From an uncultured Spirochaetales bacterium (GTDB lineage: Bacteria > UBP6 > UBA1177), in NCBI GenBank assembly GCA_902774115.1, contig CACYHH010000009.1, forward strand, positions 1 through 43,999: 43,999 nucleotides of DNA, given 5' to 3'. How positions within the stretch are numbered: the stretch's first letter is position 1; every line of letters starts with the position of its first letter. A program made the translations under genes and the position numbers. Shown here piece after piece: positions 31,726-43,999 of the stretch. Below the pieces are notes generated by a model, which was not told the origin of the DNA, did not search any database, and saw only the letters and a list, made by a program, of their open reading frames with translations.

Positions 31726-31754
31726 AATAAAAAAAACCCCGCCGGAGCGGGGTT
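31726..31754 (-). terminator. Rho-independent terminator after rpoC
   Basis: On the minus strand AACCCCGC (31747-31754 complement) and GCGGGGTT (31735-31742 complement) form an 8-bp stem with a 4-nt loop, followed by a T run (31726-31734). It lies 27 bp past the rpoC stop and ends the ribosomal protein/RNA polymerase operon. Confidence 0.92.
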
Positions 31755-31781
31755 ACACAACAACAATAAGGAGCAAAATTT

Positions 31782-36092
<4,311 letters not shown>

Positions 36093-36101
36093 GGTATCCT
36101 C

Positions 36102-39100
36102 CTATCTGTTGTCTTCAATTAAATTTACGTTAAGGCAGAGGCTCTGCATCTCTTTTACGAGAACGGAGAACGACGCCGGGATTCCCATTTCGTATTTGGT
36201 TTTGCCGCGGACGATAGCTTCGTAAAGTTTCTTTCTTCCCTCTACATCATCCGATTTTACGGTAAGGAATTCCTGCAGGCAGTAAGCCGCGCCGTAAGCA
36301 CCGAGTGCCCAGACCTCCATTTCACCGAGTCTCTGACCGCCGAACTGAGCTTTACCGCCGAGAGGCTGCTGCGTAACGAGCGAGTAAGGACCTGTGCTTC
36401 TTGCATGGACTTTCTCGTCGACCAGGTGGTGGAGTTTGAGGAAGTACATGACACCGACAGTTACATCCGATTCGAAAGGCTCGCCTGTTCTGCCGTCGAA
36501 AAGTATCATCTTGCCGTTTTCTCTTTCGCCGGTCTTCTTGAGAATATCTCTGATCTCCGATTCCTGAGCACCGTCGAAAACCGGTGTTGCCGTGTAGATA
36601 CCACCTTTCATCGACTTGATGAAACTGCGGACATCGTCTTCCGAAGCCTCGTCGATAAGTTTGGAAACTTCCTCACTCGGATCAAGGATCTCTTTGAGTT
36701 TTGCTCTGAGTTTGTCAACGCCGTAATTTTCCTCAAGGTAACGGTTGATCTGCTCGCCGAGCTTTCTCGCACCGAGACCGAGATGGACTTCGAAGATCTG
36801 TCCGATGTTCATACGGCTCGGAACGCCGAGCGGGTTAAGGACGATGTCGACCGTTCTGCCGTCTTCCATGTAGGGAACATCCTCTTCCGGAAGAAGCATC
36901 GAAACGACACCTTTGTTACCGTGACGGCCTGACATTTTGTCACCGACCGAAAGTTTTCTCTTGACCGCGACGAAAACCTTGACCGATTTTACAACGCCCG
37001 GAGTAAGGTCATCGTCTCTCGTGATCTGCTTCAGCTTGTTGTCGTAGATCTTCTTGACCATATCGACTTTGCGGTTCATATTGAGGAACAGCTCTTTCGC
37101 ATTTTTAAGAAGATCTCTGTCTTTTACGCTGACAGCACCGAGAACGCTTTCCGGAATAGTTTCAAGGATTTCCTCGGTGAGCAGAGTTCCCTTCTTGACG
37201 ATGACGGCATCTTTCTCGTTCTTGAGATCAGCATCAGTCTTTTTGCCTGCGAACATCTTTCTGATAAGTTCGTAAGTATGTTTTTCAATGATGCGGACTT
37301 CGTCGTCGCGGTTTCTCTTGACGGCATCCATCTGCTCCTGCTGCTGCTCTTTCATACGGTTGTCTTTCTTGGTCCCCTTTCTCGAAAAGATTCTGGTGTC
37401 GATTACAACACCTTCCGTGCCGGGATGAACATAAAGCGAATTATCTTTTACATCGCCCGCCTTTTCACCGAATATCGCTCTGAGAAGTTTTTCTTCGGGA
37501 GTGAGGACCGTTTCACCTTTCGGCGTAACTTTACCGACAAGAATGTCGCCCGGCTTTATCTTCTGACCGATTCTGATGATACCGCTTTCATCGAGTTTTC
37601 TCAAAATCTCGTCGGAAGCGTTCGGAATGTCGGCTGTGATTTCTTCCGGACCTCTTTTCGTGTCTCTCGCCTCGCAGATGAACTCTTCGATGTGGATCGA
37701 CGTGTAGTAGTCATCCTTGAGAAGTCTGCGGTTGATAAGAACCGAGTCTTCGTAGTTGTATCCGTTCCAGGGCATGAACGCGATGAGAACGTTTTTGCCG
37801 AGTGCGAGTTCGCCGCGGTTGATAGCGGGACCGTCTGCAATGACGTCGCCTTTTCTGACGAAATCACCGACAGAAACGACCGGACGCTGGTTTATCGCCG
37901 TGTTCTGGTTGGAGCGTTTGAACTTTATAAGGTTGTAAATATCGACATCGACATTGTTGTCTTCTTCAACTTTAACAACGATTCTGCTCGAATCGACCTT
38001 TACGACAGTACCGTTTCTCTGTGCGAAAAGTGTATAGCCCGAGTCTCTCGCGACATACCTTTCCATGCCTGTTCCTACGAGCGGAGCATCCGTTCTGACA
38101 AGCGGAACAGCCTGACGCTGCATGTTTGAACCCATCAGGGCTCTGTTTGCGTCATCGTGTTCAAGGAACGGAATAAGCGCCGCGGAAACCGAAACAAGCT
38201 GGACCGGAACGAGGTCGACGAGCGTAACTTCCTCACGCGGAACTCTGACAGGTTCGCCGTCTTTTCTCGCATTGACGATCTCGTCGATTATCATTCCTTT
38301 CTTGTCCAGTTTTACCGAGGAAGGCATAATAACCTCAGTCTCTTCCTTTATTGCATCAAGGTAGACGACTTCATCTGTTACTTTACAGTCTTTGACAACT
38401 CTGTAAGGAGTTTCGATATAACCGAACTTGTCTATTCTGGCAAAAGTCGTAAGCGAAACGATAAGACCTACGTTCGGACCTTCGGGAGTTTCGACCGGAC
38501 AGATTCTGCCGTAGTGCGTTCTGTGAACGTCTCGGACTTCGAAACCTGCGTGTTCACGCGTCAAACCGCCGGGACCAAGCGCGGAAAGTCTTCTTTTGTG
38601 GGTCATTTCTGAAAGAACATTCGTGTGATCCATGAACTGACTGAGCTGACCTGTCGCAAAGAAGTCTTTCAGAACGGCGGAAACCTGCTTGTAGCTGATT
38701 ACTTCGTAAGGAGACTGATTGTTGTCGGGAGATCCGCTCGCAAGTTTCTCCTTGATGCTGTGCGACATCTTGAGAAGACCGGTCTTAAAGACATCTTCGA
38801 GAAGTTCGCCTACAAGACGAACCCTTCTGTTTCCCAAGTGGTCGATATCGTCGACCTTGCCTCTGCCGTCGGTGAGTTCAAGAAGACGGATGACTGAATT
38901 CATTACATCTTCCCTTCTGAGCTGCCTTTCACTGAGAGGAACATCCTCTTTGAACTTATAGTTCATTCTCAGACGACCGACTTCGCTGAGGTCGTAATTT
39001 TCCGGATTCAGGAAAGTATTTTTGAAGTAACCCGCTGCAACTTCGGGTTTGACCGGATTCGAAGGAACCATCATCCTGTAGATTTCAAGCAGAGCATCCT

Positions 39101-40283
39101 TCTGAGCCTCGGTCAACCGCCAGTCATTTTCCTTTCTGCCGATGTAGTTGTCTGAAATATCGGAGAATTTGCCGTCTTTGTCAGCGGGGATCTTGTCAAC
39201 CTTGAGAGTAGTCGAGAAATACGGCGAATAGTTCATGTTTTCGAAGTAGATTATCGAAAACTCCTTAACTCCTTTCTTGATTATATTGTCAAGAAGCGTG
39301 GCGTTGATTTCGTCGTTTACATTTGCAAAAACTTCGCCGGTGTTCGGATCAGCGACCGGAGCATAAAGACGTTTTCCGTGCAGATATTCTGCAGGAAGCG
39401 TGATCTCGCTGATACCTGCATCTTCAAGTTTTTTGAGAATACCTTTCGAGAATTTTTTGCCTTCTTTTGCAAGTTCCTTGTCCTCATGTCCCATAACATC
39501 GACAGGCACTTTCTGTTTTGAAAGGTTTTCGTCGTCGCGGGAAATGACTTTGGCAAGAACGCCGTCGTGAACCGCTATTTTTTCAGGTATATAGAAAGCT
39601 GAAACTATCTCCTGTGTCGTGTAACCCCACGCTTTAAGGAAAATAGTAGCCAGAATTTTCTTTTTTCTGTCTATTTTGACGTAAAGCAGTCTTTTCGAAT
39701 CGAACTCGAAATCAAGCCACGATCCGTGGTATGGAATAAGCCTTGCTGCATAAACTTCGTTTCCGCTTGTCGTCTTGTTTTTATCGCAGTCGAAAAAAGT
39801 TCCAGGAGAACGGTGGAGCTGATTGACGATAACTCTCTCTGTTCCGTTGATTATAAACGTTCCCCAATCGGTCATGCACGGGATGGAACCGAAATGAACC
39901 TCCTGCTCCATGCTGAAGTTGAGTTTGCTTCTGTTCCCGTTTTCATCGATATCGTAAGAAGCCAGAGCCGCCTTGATTTTCAAAGGAAGTTCGTAAGTCG
40001 TACCCCTGAGCTTGCATTCGTCAACATCGTACTGCGGTTCGCCGATGGAATAGCCTAAATATGAAAGCTCGATCGCGTTATTGAAACTTGTTATCGGAAA
40101 AATCGACTGAAACGCGTTGTGCAAGCCGATTTTTTTTCTGTCCGCAGGTGCGACGTCTTTCTGGAGCAGTTCCTGAAAAGAAGCCTTCTGCACTTCAAGA
40201 AGATCCGGAATGTCAGTAACGTTCTTCGCTACCTTTCCGAACCATTTTCTCGTTCTGTAATTCTGTTGTCCTAAGATCCCCAT
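36102..40283 (-). CDS. rpoB: RNA polymerase beta subunit
   Basis: A 1393-residue beta subunit. The rifampicin pocket reads SQFMDHTNVLSEMTHKRRLS (from ~548): residues equivalent to E. coli D516, H526 and S531 are kept, with H, T and V at the 517, 518 and 520 equivalents. GPGGLTREHAGFEVRDVH and the C-terminal EMEVWALGAYGAAYCLQEF are canonical. The N-terminal style (NQLHRSPGTFFDCDKNKTTSG) resembles deltaproteobacterial beta subunits. Two adjacent ATGs exist; the second (40283) is 5 nt from AGAGG and preferred over 40286. It follows the attenuator-like hairpin after rplL. Confidence 0.97.
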   Translation of the reverse strand: MGILGQQNYRTRKWFGKVAKNVTDIPDLLEVQKASFQELLQKDVAPADRKKIGLHNAFQSIFPITSFNNAIELSYLGYSIGEPQYDVDECKLRGTTYELPLKIKAALASYDIDENGNRSKLNFSMEQEVHFGSIPCMTDWGTFIINGTERVIVNQLHRSPGTFFDCDKNKTTSGNEVYAARLIPYHGSWLDFEFDSKRLLYVKIDRKKKILATIFLKAWGYTTQEIVSAFYIPEKIAVHDGVLAKVISRDDENLSKQKVPVDVMGHEDKELAKEGKKFSKGILKKLEDAGISEITLPAEYLHGKRLYAPVADPNTGEVFANVNDEINATLLDNIIKKGVKEFSIIYFENMNYSPYFSTTLKVDKIPADKDGKFSDISDNYIGRKENDWRLTEAQKDALLEIYRMMVPSNPVKPEVAAGYFKNTFLNPENYDLSEVGRLRMNYKFKEDVPLSERQLRREDVMNSVIRLLELTDGRGKVDDIDHLGNRRVRLVGELLEDVFKTGLLKMSHSIKEKLASGSPDNNQSPYEVISYKQVSAVLKDFFATGQLSQFMDHTNVLSEMTHKRRLSALGPGGLTREHAGFEVRDVHRTHYGRICPVETPEGPNVGLIVSLTTFARIDKFGYIETPYRVVKDCKVTDEVVYLDAIKEETEVIMPSSVKLDKKGMIIDEIVNARKDGEPVRVPREEVTLVDLVPVQLVSVSAALIPFLEHDDANRALMGSNMQRQAVPLVRTDAPLVGTGMERYVARDSGYTLFAQRNGTVVKVDSSRIVVKVEEDNNVDVDIYNLIKFKRSNQNTAINQRPVVSVGDFVRKGDVIADGPAINRGELALGKNVLIAFMPWNGYNYEDSVLINRRLLKDDYYTSIHIEEFICEARDTKRGPEEITADIPNASDEILRKLDESGIIRIGQKIKPGDILVGKVTPKGETVLTPEEKLLRAIFGEKAGDVKDNSLYVHPGTEGVVIDTRIFSRKGTKKDNRMKEQQQEQMDAVKRNRDDEVRIIEKHTYELIRKMFAGKKTDADLKNEKDAVIVKKGTLLTEEILETIPESVLGAVSVKDRDLLKNAKELFLNMNRKVDMVKKIYDNKLKQITRDDDLTPGVVKSVKVFVAVKRKLSVGDKMSGRHGNKGVVSMLLPEEDVPYMEDGRTVDIVLNPLGVPSRMNIGQIFEVHLGLGARKLGEQINRYLEENYGVDKLRAKLKEILDPSEEVSKLIDEASEDDVRSFIKSMKGGIYTATPVFDGAQESEIRDILKKTGERENGKMILFDGRTGEPFESDVTVGVMYFLKLHHLVDEKVHARSTGPYSLVTQQPLGGKAQFGGQRLGEMEVWALGAYGAAYCLQEFLTVKSDDVEGRKKLYEAIVRGKTKYEMGIPASFSVLVKEMQSLCLNVNLIEDNR

Positions 40284-40345
40284 CATTACCTCTCTTTTGT
40301 TTGGTATCTGATATCTTCCGGCACTCCGAATAATCCGAGTAAGCT

Positions 40346-40388
40346 AAAAATAAAAAAGCAGGTAAGACAGCACAAAACTGCCTTACCT
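40346..40388 (-). terminator. rplL-rpoB attenuator hairpin
   Basis: An 11-bp stem (one G-T pair) joins 40378-40388 and 40360-40370 across a 7-nt loop on the minus strand, followed by GC and an interrupted T run (40346-40358). It lies 49 bp past the rplL stop, in the place of the partial terminator known between rplL and rpoB in E. coli, and would lower rpoBC relative to L7/L12. Confidence 0.8.
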
Positions 40389-40436
40389 TCACAAAAATAA
40401 CTGAGCTCTGCAAAAATGCAGAATGTTTTCAACAAC

Positions 40437-40805
40437 TTACTTAATTTCTATTTCAGCGCCAGCTGCAACAAGTTTCTCTTTGATTGCTTCTGCATCTGCT
40501 TTCGAAACGCCTTCTTTTACAACGCCGTGGCCTTCAACGAGGTCTTTTGCTTCTTTAAGACCAAGACCGGTGATCGTTCTTATTTCTTTGATGACGTTAA
40601 GTTTGTTTGCGCCTTCAGACTTAAGAATAACGTCGAACTCCGTTTTTTCTTCTGCCGGAGCTGCTGCCGCTGCTGCCGGACCAGCTGCTACTGCTACAGG
40701 AGCTGCTGCGCTTACGCCGAGTTCTTCTTCGAGTTCTTTAATAAGTTCCGAAAGTTCGAGAACGGTCATTCCTTTGATGAATTCTTTTACTTCTTCTTTT
40801 GTCAT
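40437..40805 (-). CDS. rplL: 50S ribosomal protein L7/L12
   Basis: A 122-residue L7/L12 with the N-terminal dimerisation helix ([30 protein letters not shown] read from the start, split here by length), an Ala-rich hinge, and the C-terminal domain with [13 protein letters not shown]. The ATG at 40805 has GGAG 6 nt upstream; an in-frame ATG at 40817 lies before that site and has none of its own. It sits in the usual order after rplJ. Confidence 0.95.
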   Translation of the reverse strand: MTKEEVKEFIKGMTVLELSELIKELEEELGVSAAAPVAVAAGPAAAAAAPAEEKTEFDVILKSEGANKLNVIKEIRTITGLGLKEAKDLVEGHGVVKEGVSKADAEAIKEKLVAAGAEIEIK

Positions 40806-40837
40806 TGTTTTCTCCATAAAACAAAAAATTAATAATA

Positions 40838-41359
40838 CTAAGCCTGTTCAAGTTTGTCTTTGTATGCAGCAAGCAAGCGTACGAAAGTCTGCGGAACAGC
40901 GTTAAGCAGCCGCACGAAATTCTGAGGAACAGCAAGCATTGTTGCAAGCAGCTTCGCCTGAAGCTCTTCTTTGCTCGGAAGGTCTGCGAGTACTTCCACT
41001 TCTTTCGCCGTAAGGATTTTGCCATCCAGTGCGCCGGCTTTTACAACGATGCGTTCGTCTTTCTTTGCGATTTTCTTGACGACTTTTGCACCGCTTACCT
41101 GATCTCCCATCGTAAGAACGAGAGCCGTCATTCCGGTAAGGAACTTCGAAATTCCCTCGTAAGGAGTTCCTTCAATCGCGTGTTTCGCAAGAGTGTTCTT
41201 TACGACAAGCAGTCTTACCTGCTCTTTCGCGCACTCTTTACGGAAAGGAGTGAAAGTCTCCATGTTTACTCCGTTGAAATCAATTACAACGCATGACGAA
41301 GCTTTGGAAAGTGCATCTTTGATCTCCTCGATGATCTGTTGTTTTTTGCTTTTTTCCAT
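40838..41359 (-). CDS. rplJ: 50S ribosomal protein L10
   Basis: A 173-residue L10, the stalk base that binds L7/L12 dimers. The N-terminal domain contains [21 protein letters not shown] and [12 protein letters not shown]. The C-terminal helix shows the short internal repeat [11 protein letters not shown] and [11 protein letters not shown], which carries L7/L12 binding sites. GGAG precedes the ATG at 8 nt. An L10 leader RNA lies just upstream, so the complex of L10 and L7/L12 probably represses its own translation. Confidence 0.95.
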   Translation of the reverse strand: MEKSKKQQIIEEIKDALSKASSCVVIDFNGVNMETFTPFRKECAKEQVRLLVVKNTLAKHAIEGTPYEGISKFLTGMTALVLTMGDQVSGAKVVKKIAKKDERIVVKAGALDGKILTAKEVEVLADLPSKEELQAKLLATMLAVPQNFVRLLNAVPQTFVRLLAAYKDKLEQA

Positions 41360-41379
41360 TAAGCAACTCCATCAATTTA

Positions 41380-41457
41380 CTTCTGGTCATCGAAGAACAA
41401 TGACAGGTCTCAGACAGGAAATTAAGCCCTTGGGCACCCGACTTCTACGACCAGAAA
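41380..41457 (-). ncRNA. ribosomal protein L10 leader
   Basis: On the minus strand TTCTGGTC (41449-41456 complement) pairs with GACCAGAA (41381-41388 complement) to close an ~80-nt structure. Inside it are the features I recall from L10 leaders: a GGGTGCCC/GGGC hairpin followed by CTTAATTTCCTGTCTGAGA. It lies directly upstream of rplJ, as expected for autoregulation by L10. Confidence 0.85.
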
Positions 41458-41471
41458 CGATTATTAAAAAA

Positions 41472-42179
41472 CTACTTAGCCTCGTTAGCGAGAGCTGACT
41501 CATCAAGTTTGAGTCCCGGCCCCATCGTGCAGGAAATCGTGACTTTCTTGATGAATGCGCCTTTTGCCGTTGCCGGTTTAAGCTTCTGAAGGTCTTTGAT
41601 AAACTCTACTACGTTGTCATAAATCTTATCGGGACCGAAGCTGAGTTTGCCGACCATGCAGCAAAGGACACCGGCTTTGTTGACTTTAAACTCAACACGA
41701 CCGGCCTTTACGAGTTTGATTGCCGCGGTGATGTCGTTGTTGACAGTACCGAGTTTCGGGTTCGGCATCAAACCTTTTCTTCCAAGAACCTTACCGAGTT
41801 TACCGATTTTACCCATCATTGCCGGAATCGTAACCAGTTTGTCAAAATCAGTCCATTCTTCCTGCATGATTTTGTCGATAAGCTCTTCGCTGCCGTAGAA
41901 ATCAGCACCGGCGTTCTTAGCCTGTTCAACCATGTCAGCGGGGACGATAGCACAGACTTTTACGACTTTGCCGACACCGTGAGGGAATACGGTAGCACCA
42001 CGAACCATCTGATCCGATTTCTTTGCGTTAATACCGAGGTTAACTGCAAGTTCAACCGTCTCGTCAAATTTTTTGGATGCGCTTTTCTGAAGAATCGTTA
42101 CAGCTTCCTGAACGGTGTACTTAACGTTTCTGTCGAAATTTTTAGCTGCATCTGCAAGTCTTTTTCCACAAGCTGCCAT
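41472..42179 (-). CDS. rplA: 50S ribosomal protein L1
   Basis: A 235-residue L1 binding 23S rRNA at the mobile stalk. Family segments KKSDQMVRGATVFPHGVGK, PAMMGKIGKLGKVLGRKGLM and PNPKLGTVNNDI are present; it ends with GPGLKLDESALANEAK. The length is typical and the start ATG follows GGAGGGAAAA. It lies 10 bp after rplK and 91 bp before the L10 leader's end. Confidence 0.96.
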   Translation of the reverse strand: MAACGKRLADAAKNFDRNVKYTVQEAVTILQKSASKKFDETVELAVNLGINAKKSDQMVRGATVFPHGVGKVVKVCAIVPADMVEQAKNAGADFYGSEELIDKIMQEEWTDFDKLVTIPAMMGKIGKLGKVLGRKGLMPNPKLGTVNNDITAAIKLVKAGRVEFKVNKAGVLCCMVGKLSFGPDKIYDNVVEFIKDLQKLKPATAKGAFIKKVTISCTMGPGLKLDESALANEAK

Positions 42180-42189
42180 TTTTCCCTCC

Positions 42190-42612
42190 TTACTCTACGG
42201 TGATGCCCATGCTGCGGGCAGTTCCGATGATAATTTGTTCTGCAGCTTCAAGATCTGTCGTGTTGAGGTCGACAAGTTTCATCTTTGCGATCTCAGCAAT
42301 CTGATCCATCTTCAAAGAACCGATTTTCTTTTTGTTGGGCTCCCCGGATCCTTTACTCTTGTCTAATGCTTTCATAAGCAGCTGGGAAGCAGGCGGAGTT
42401 TTTGTAATGAACGTGAATGATCTGTCGCTGTAGATCGTAATGACGACAGGAATTACATAACCCTTCTGTTCCTGTGTCTTTGCGTTGAAAGCCTTACAGA
42501 ACTCCATGATGTTTACGCCGTGCTGTCCGAGTGCAGGACCAACGGGAGGAGCCGGATTCGCTGCGGCTGCAGGAATCTGCAACTTTACGTTTGCGATCAC
42601 TTTCTTAGCCAT
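42190..42612 (-). CDS. rplK: 50S ribosomal protein L11
   Basis: A 140-residue L11 (GTPase-centre protein, thiostrepton site) with the N-terminal [25 protein letters not shown] region, split by length here, [10 protein letters not shown] and the C-terminal [16 protein letters not shown] precedes the ATG. Typical position between nusG and rplA. Confidence 0.96.
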   Translation of the reverse strand: MAKKVIANVKLQIPAAAANPAPPVGPALGQHGVNIMEFCKAFNAKTQEQKGYVIPVVITIYSDRSFTFITKTPPASQLLMKALDKSKGSGEPNKKKIGSLKMDQIAEIAKMKLVDLNTTDLEAAEQIIIGTARSMGITVE

Positions 42613-42633
42613 TGTTTTACTCCTCTTAAAATG

Positions 42634-43206
42634 TTAATCCTCAACCTTCTCAACCTGCGAGAAGTTAAGCTCGACGGGTGTAGAACGCCCAAAAATATTA
42701 ACCAAAACTTCTAATTTTTCTTTTCCTTCCTTTACGTCGTCGATAACGGCCTTGAAACCTGCGAAAGGACCGTCTTTGATAAGGATCATCTCGCCCTTCT
42801 CGTACATCGTAGAGGAAGAACCGGAAACCTCGCCCTCTTCAAGCATTCTCTTGATTTTCTGGATCTCGGCTTCCGTAATAACCATAGGCATAGCGAAACT
42901 TTGTTTCTGTTTCGGGGTCTGGAATCTCTTTTTTTCTCCTATGAAAAGCGGCTTTCTGGAAAAAGGAACCTCTTTAACGAGAAGAAGCGCGTCTTCCGAA
43001 AATTCCATCTGGATAAAAACATATCCGGGATAGAGATTCTTTTTGACAATCTTCGTCTTGCCGTCCTTTTTCTCCTCTATTTCGACTTCGGGAACAATGA
43101 TCTCGCCGAAAGAAGCCTGCATTTCCTTTTCCGCAATCAGTCTTTCGATCGCATTTTTCAGTTTGCTTTCTTCACCTGACTGTGTGTGAATTGCATACCA
43201 TTTCAT
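42634..43206 (-). CDS. nusG: transcription elongation/antitermination factor NusG
   Basis: A 190-residue NusG. The N-terminal NGN domain starts KWYAIHTQSGEESKLKNAIE and contains NLYPGYVFIQM; the C-terminal KOW domain has KGEMILIKDGPFAGFKAVID and ends in RSTPVELNFSQVEKVE. It binds RNA polymerase and either Rho or ribosomal protein S10. The ATG follows a GGGCGG site, 15 bp after secE. Confidence 0.95.
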   Translation of the reverse strand: MKWYAIHTQSGEESKLKNAIERLIAEKEMQASFGEIIVPEVEIEEKKDGKTKIVKKNLYPGYVFIQMEFSEDALLLVKEVPFSRKPLFIGEKKRFQTPKQKQSFAMPMVITEAEIQKIKRMLEEGEVSGSSSTMYEKGEMILIKDGPFAGFKAVIDDVKEGKEKLEVLVNIFGRSTPVELNFSQVEKVED

Positions 43207-43221
43207 GGATGACCGCCCGTT

Positions 43222-43605
43222 CTAATAAATCAATCTGGAAAGATTCGACCAGATAAGATCGAAAACAACAAAAACTACCAGCATGATACCGACAAAAACG
43301 AAAACCGAAATCGTCGTTACTTTCGTTTCTTCCTTCGTCGGAGTTACGACCTTTCTGAGTTCATCTATCGCTTTATTCAGCTCATCAAGGTAAAAACCTT
43401 TTTTCCCTTTCCAGAAGTAAAAAGTGATTCCGGCCGCAAGAATGAAACCGACAAGATTTTTTACCGGCAGCACCGAAAGCAGCTTGACGTCAGCAATATC
43501 AATCGCTCTGATTCCGAGCAGAGCATCGGAAGCCTGCGTCATGAAATACATTAGAACAAGGAAAAAAACCGTATAAAGCCCAAGGACTATCTTTCCGTTT
43601 TTCAT
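43222..43605 (-). CDS. secE: preprotein translocase subunit SecE
   Basis: 127 residues with three predicted membrane helices (~8-24, ~45-62 and the conserved C-terminal one), the longer form found in many Gram-negatives. The conserved amphipathic segment before the last helix, LNKAIDELRKVVTPTKEET, identifies SecE, the clamp of the SecYEG channel. The ATG at 43605 has GAGGG 5 nt upstream; an in-frame reading further upstream runs into tRNA-Trp and is not real. Confidence 0.92.
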   Translation of the reverse strand: MKNGKIVLGLYTVFFLVLMYFMTQASDALLGIRAIDIADVKLLSVLPVKNLVGFILAAGITFYFWKGKKGFYLDELNKAIDELRKVVTPTKEETKVTTISVFVFVGIMLVVFVVFDLIWSNLSRLIY

Positions 43606-43623
43606 AAGACCCTCAATCAAAAA

Positions 43624-43699
43624 TGGCAGGCCAGGCAGGAATCGAACCCGCAACCCCCGGTTTTGGAGACCGATGCTCTACCAATTGAACTACTGACCT
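43624..43699 (-). tRNA. tRNA-Trp (CCA)
   Basis: 76 nt including an encoded 3' CCA. The acceptor AGGTCAG pairs with CTGGCCT, the D stem GTTC with GAGC, the anticodon loop reads CTCCAAA (anticodon CCA), and the T loop is TTCGATT. It sits between rpmG and secE, the conserved bacterial arrangement. Confidence 0.96.
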
Positions 43700-43713
43700 G
43701 CCTCACGACCAAA

Positions 43714-43890
43714 CTAAATCTTTACCTCTTTATGAACAGTGTGCTTTCTGTCATAGGGGCAGTACTTTTTGATTTCCATTTTATCTGCGGTGTTCTTTTT
43801 GTTCTTCATGGTCGTGTAATTTTTTCTTTTACACTCAGAACAGCAGAGAGCGATTTTGACTCTCGCACCGACTTTTTTCTTAGAACCCAT
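43714..43890 (-). CDS. rpmG: 50S ribosomal protein L33
   Basis: A 58-residue L33, read as [20 protein letters not shown] and onward to HTVHKEVKI. The basic N-terminus and CCSEC support the zinc-ribbon form, although the second pair is incomplete (a single Cys in [10 protein letters not shown]). GGAG precedes the ATG. It lies between tuf and tRNA-Trp. Confidence 0.93.
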   Translation of the reverse strand: MGSKKKVGARVKIALCCSECKRKNYTTMKNKKNTADKMEIKKYCPYDRKHTVHKEVKI

Positions 43891-43903
43891 TTTTTACTCC
43901 AAA

Positions 43904-43999
43904 CTATTCAATTATCTTGGAAACGACACCGGCACCTACCGTTCTTCCGCCTTCTCTGATTGCGAAACGGAGACCTTCGTCCATTGCGATCGGAACTAT
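43904..43999 (-). CDS. tuf: elongation factor Tu, C-terminal end (partial)
   Basis: Only the last 31 codons are present, reading [20 protein letters not shown] and on through [11 protein letters not shown] to a TAG stop; the gene continues beyond the window edge. The sequence is the diagnostic domain III end of EF-Tu. A tuf gene before rpmG-tRNA-Trp-secE is the common order. Confidence 0.95.
   Translation of the reverse strand: MVPIAMDEGLRFAIREGGRTVGAGVVSKIIE

Overview
The window is bacterial chromosome, with Gram-negative features: two lipobox lipoproteins, a RecC subunit and a three-helix SecE. RpoB has a deltaproteobacterial look, and FHA/sigma-54 activators, Ser/Thr kinases with WD40 repeats, and lipoproteins combining Asp-rich linkers, Cys-rich repeats and DUF1566 are frequent in Myxococcota and related uncultivated deltaproteobacteria. 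I therefore lean to an uncultivated, AT-leaning lineage of that kind. This is inference; no 16S gene is present.

Layout. (1) 0.2-8.2 kb: housekeeping and membrane genes. These are an FHA/sigma-54 activator without a DNA-binding domain; a plus-strand run of TrmN6-like methyltransferase, Nudix hydrolase and RlmD-like methyltransferase; a small seven-helix protein resembling Pyr4/PaxB cyclases; a convergent large membrane protein; and the yceD-rpmF-plsX operon behind a strong promoter. (2) 8.2-21.7 kb: an AT-richer accessory island, almost all on the minus strand. It holds a Bro-N/Fic fusion, a Cys-rich lipoprotein, a NYN nuclease behind a terminator-like leader, a Bro-N protein, two miniature FtsK-like proteins without a Walker A motif, two DUF262/HNH (GmrSD-like) proteins, two near-identical BspA-type LRR proteins, a WYL regulator and a HTH-Fic protein. 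(3) 22.0-31.6 kb: a second lipoprotein, a TraB-family membrane protein, and a tight minus-strand run of DUF4416, a nucleoside-phosphorylase-like protein, recC and a 1002-residue kinase with WD40 repeats. (4) 31.7 kb to the end: the conserved tuf-rpmG-tRNA-Trp-secE-nusG-rplKAJL-rpoBC cluster on the minus strand, with an L10 leader, an rplL-rpoB attenuator and a terminator after rpoC.

The island is the notable part. Four copies of a ~52-nt element with dyad CTACGAC-N7-GTCGTAG lie upstream of four minus-strand genes. In three of them (lipoprotein and both LRR genes) the similarity runs through the whole leader to the Shine-Dalgarno, although the coding sequences are of different families. Both DUF262 genes share a second duplicated promoter. 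A WYL regulator abuts one dyad copy, so a co-regulated, defence-like regulon is the simplest reading. Separately, both Bro-N genes carry a perfect 10-bp-stem, 5-nt-loop hairpin at the same codons. The outer arms are shared, the inner five pairs differ but remain complementary, and a degenerate copy of one hairpin lies just past its own gene's stop codon. I know of no description of this.
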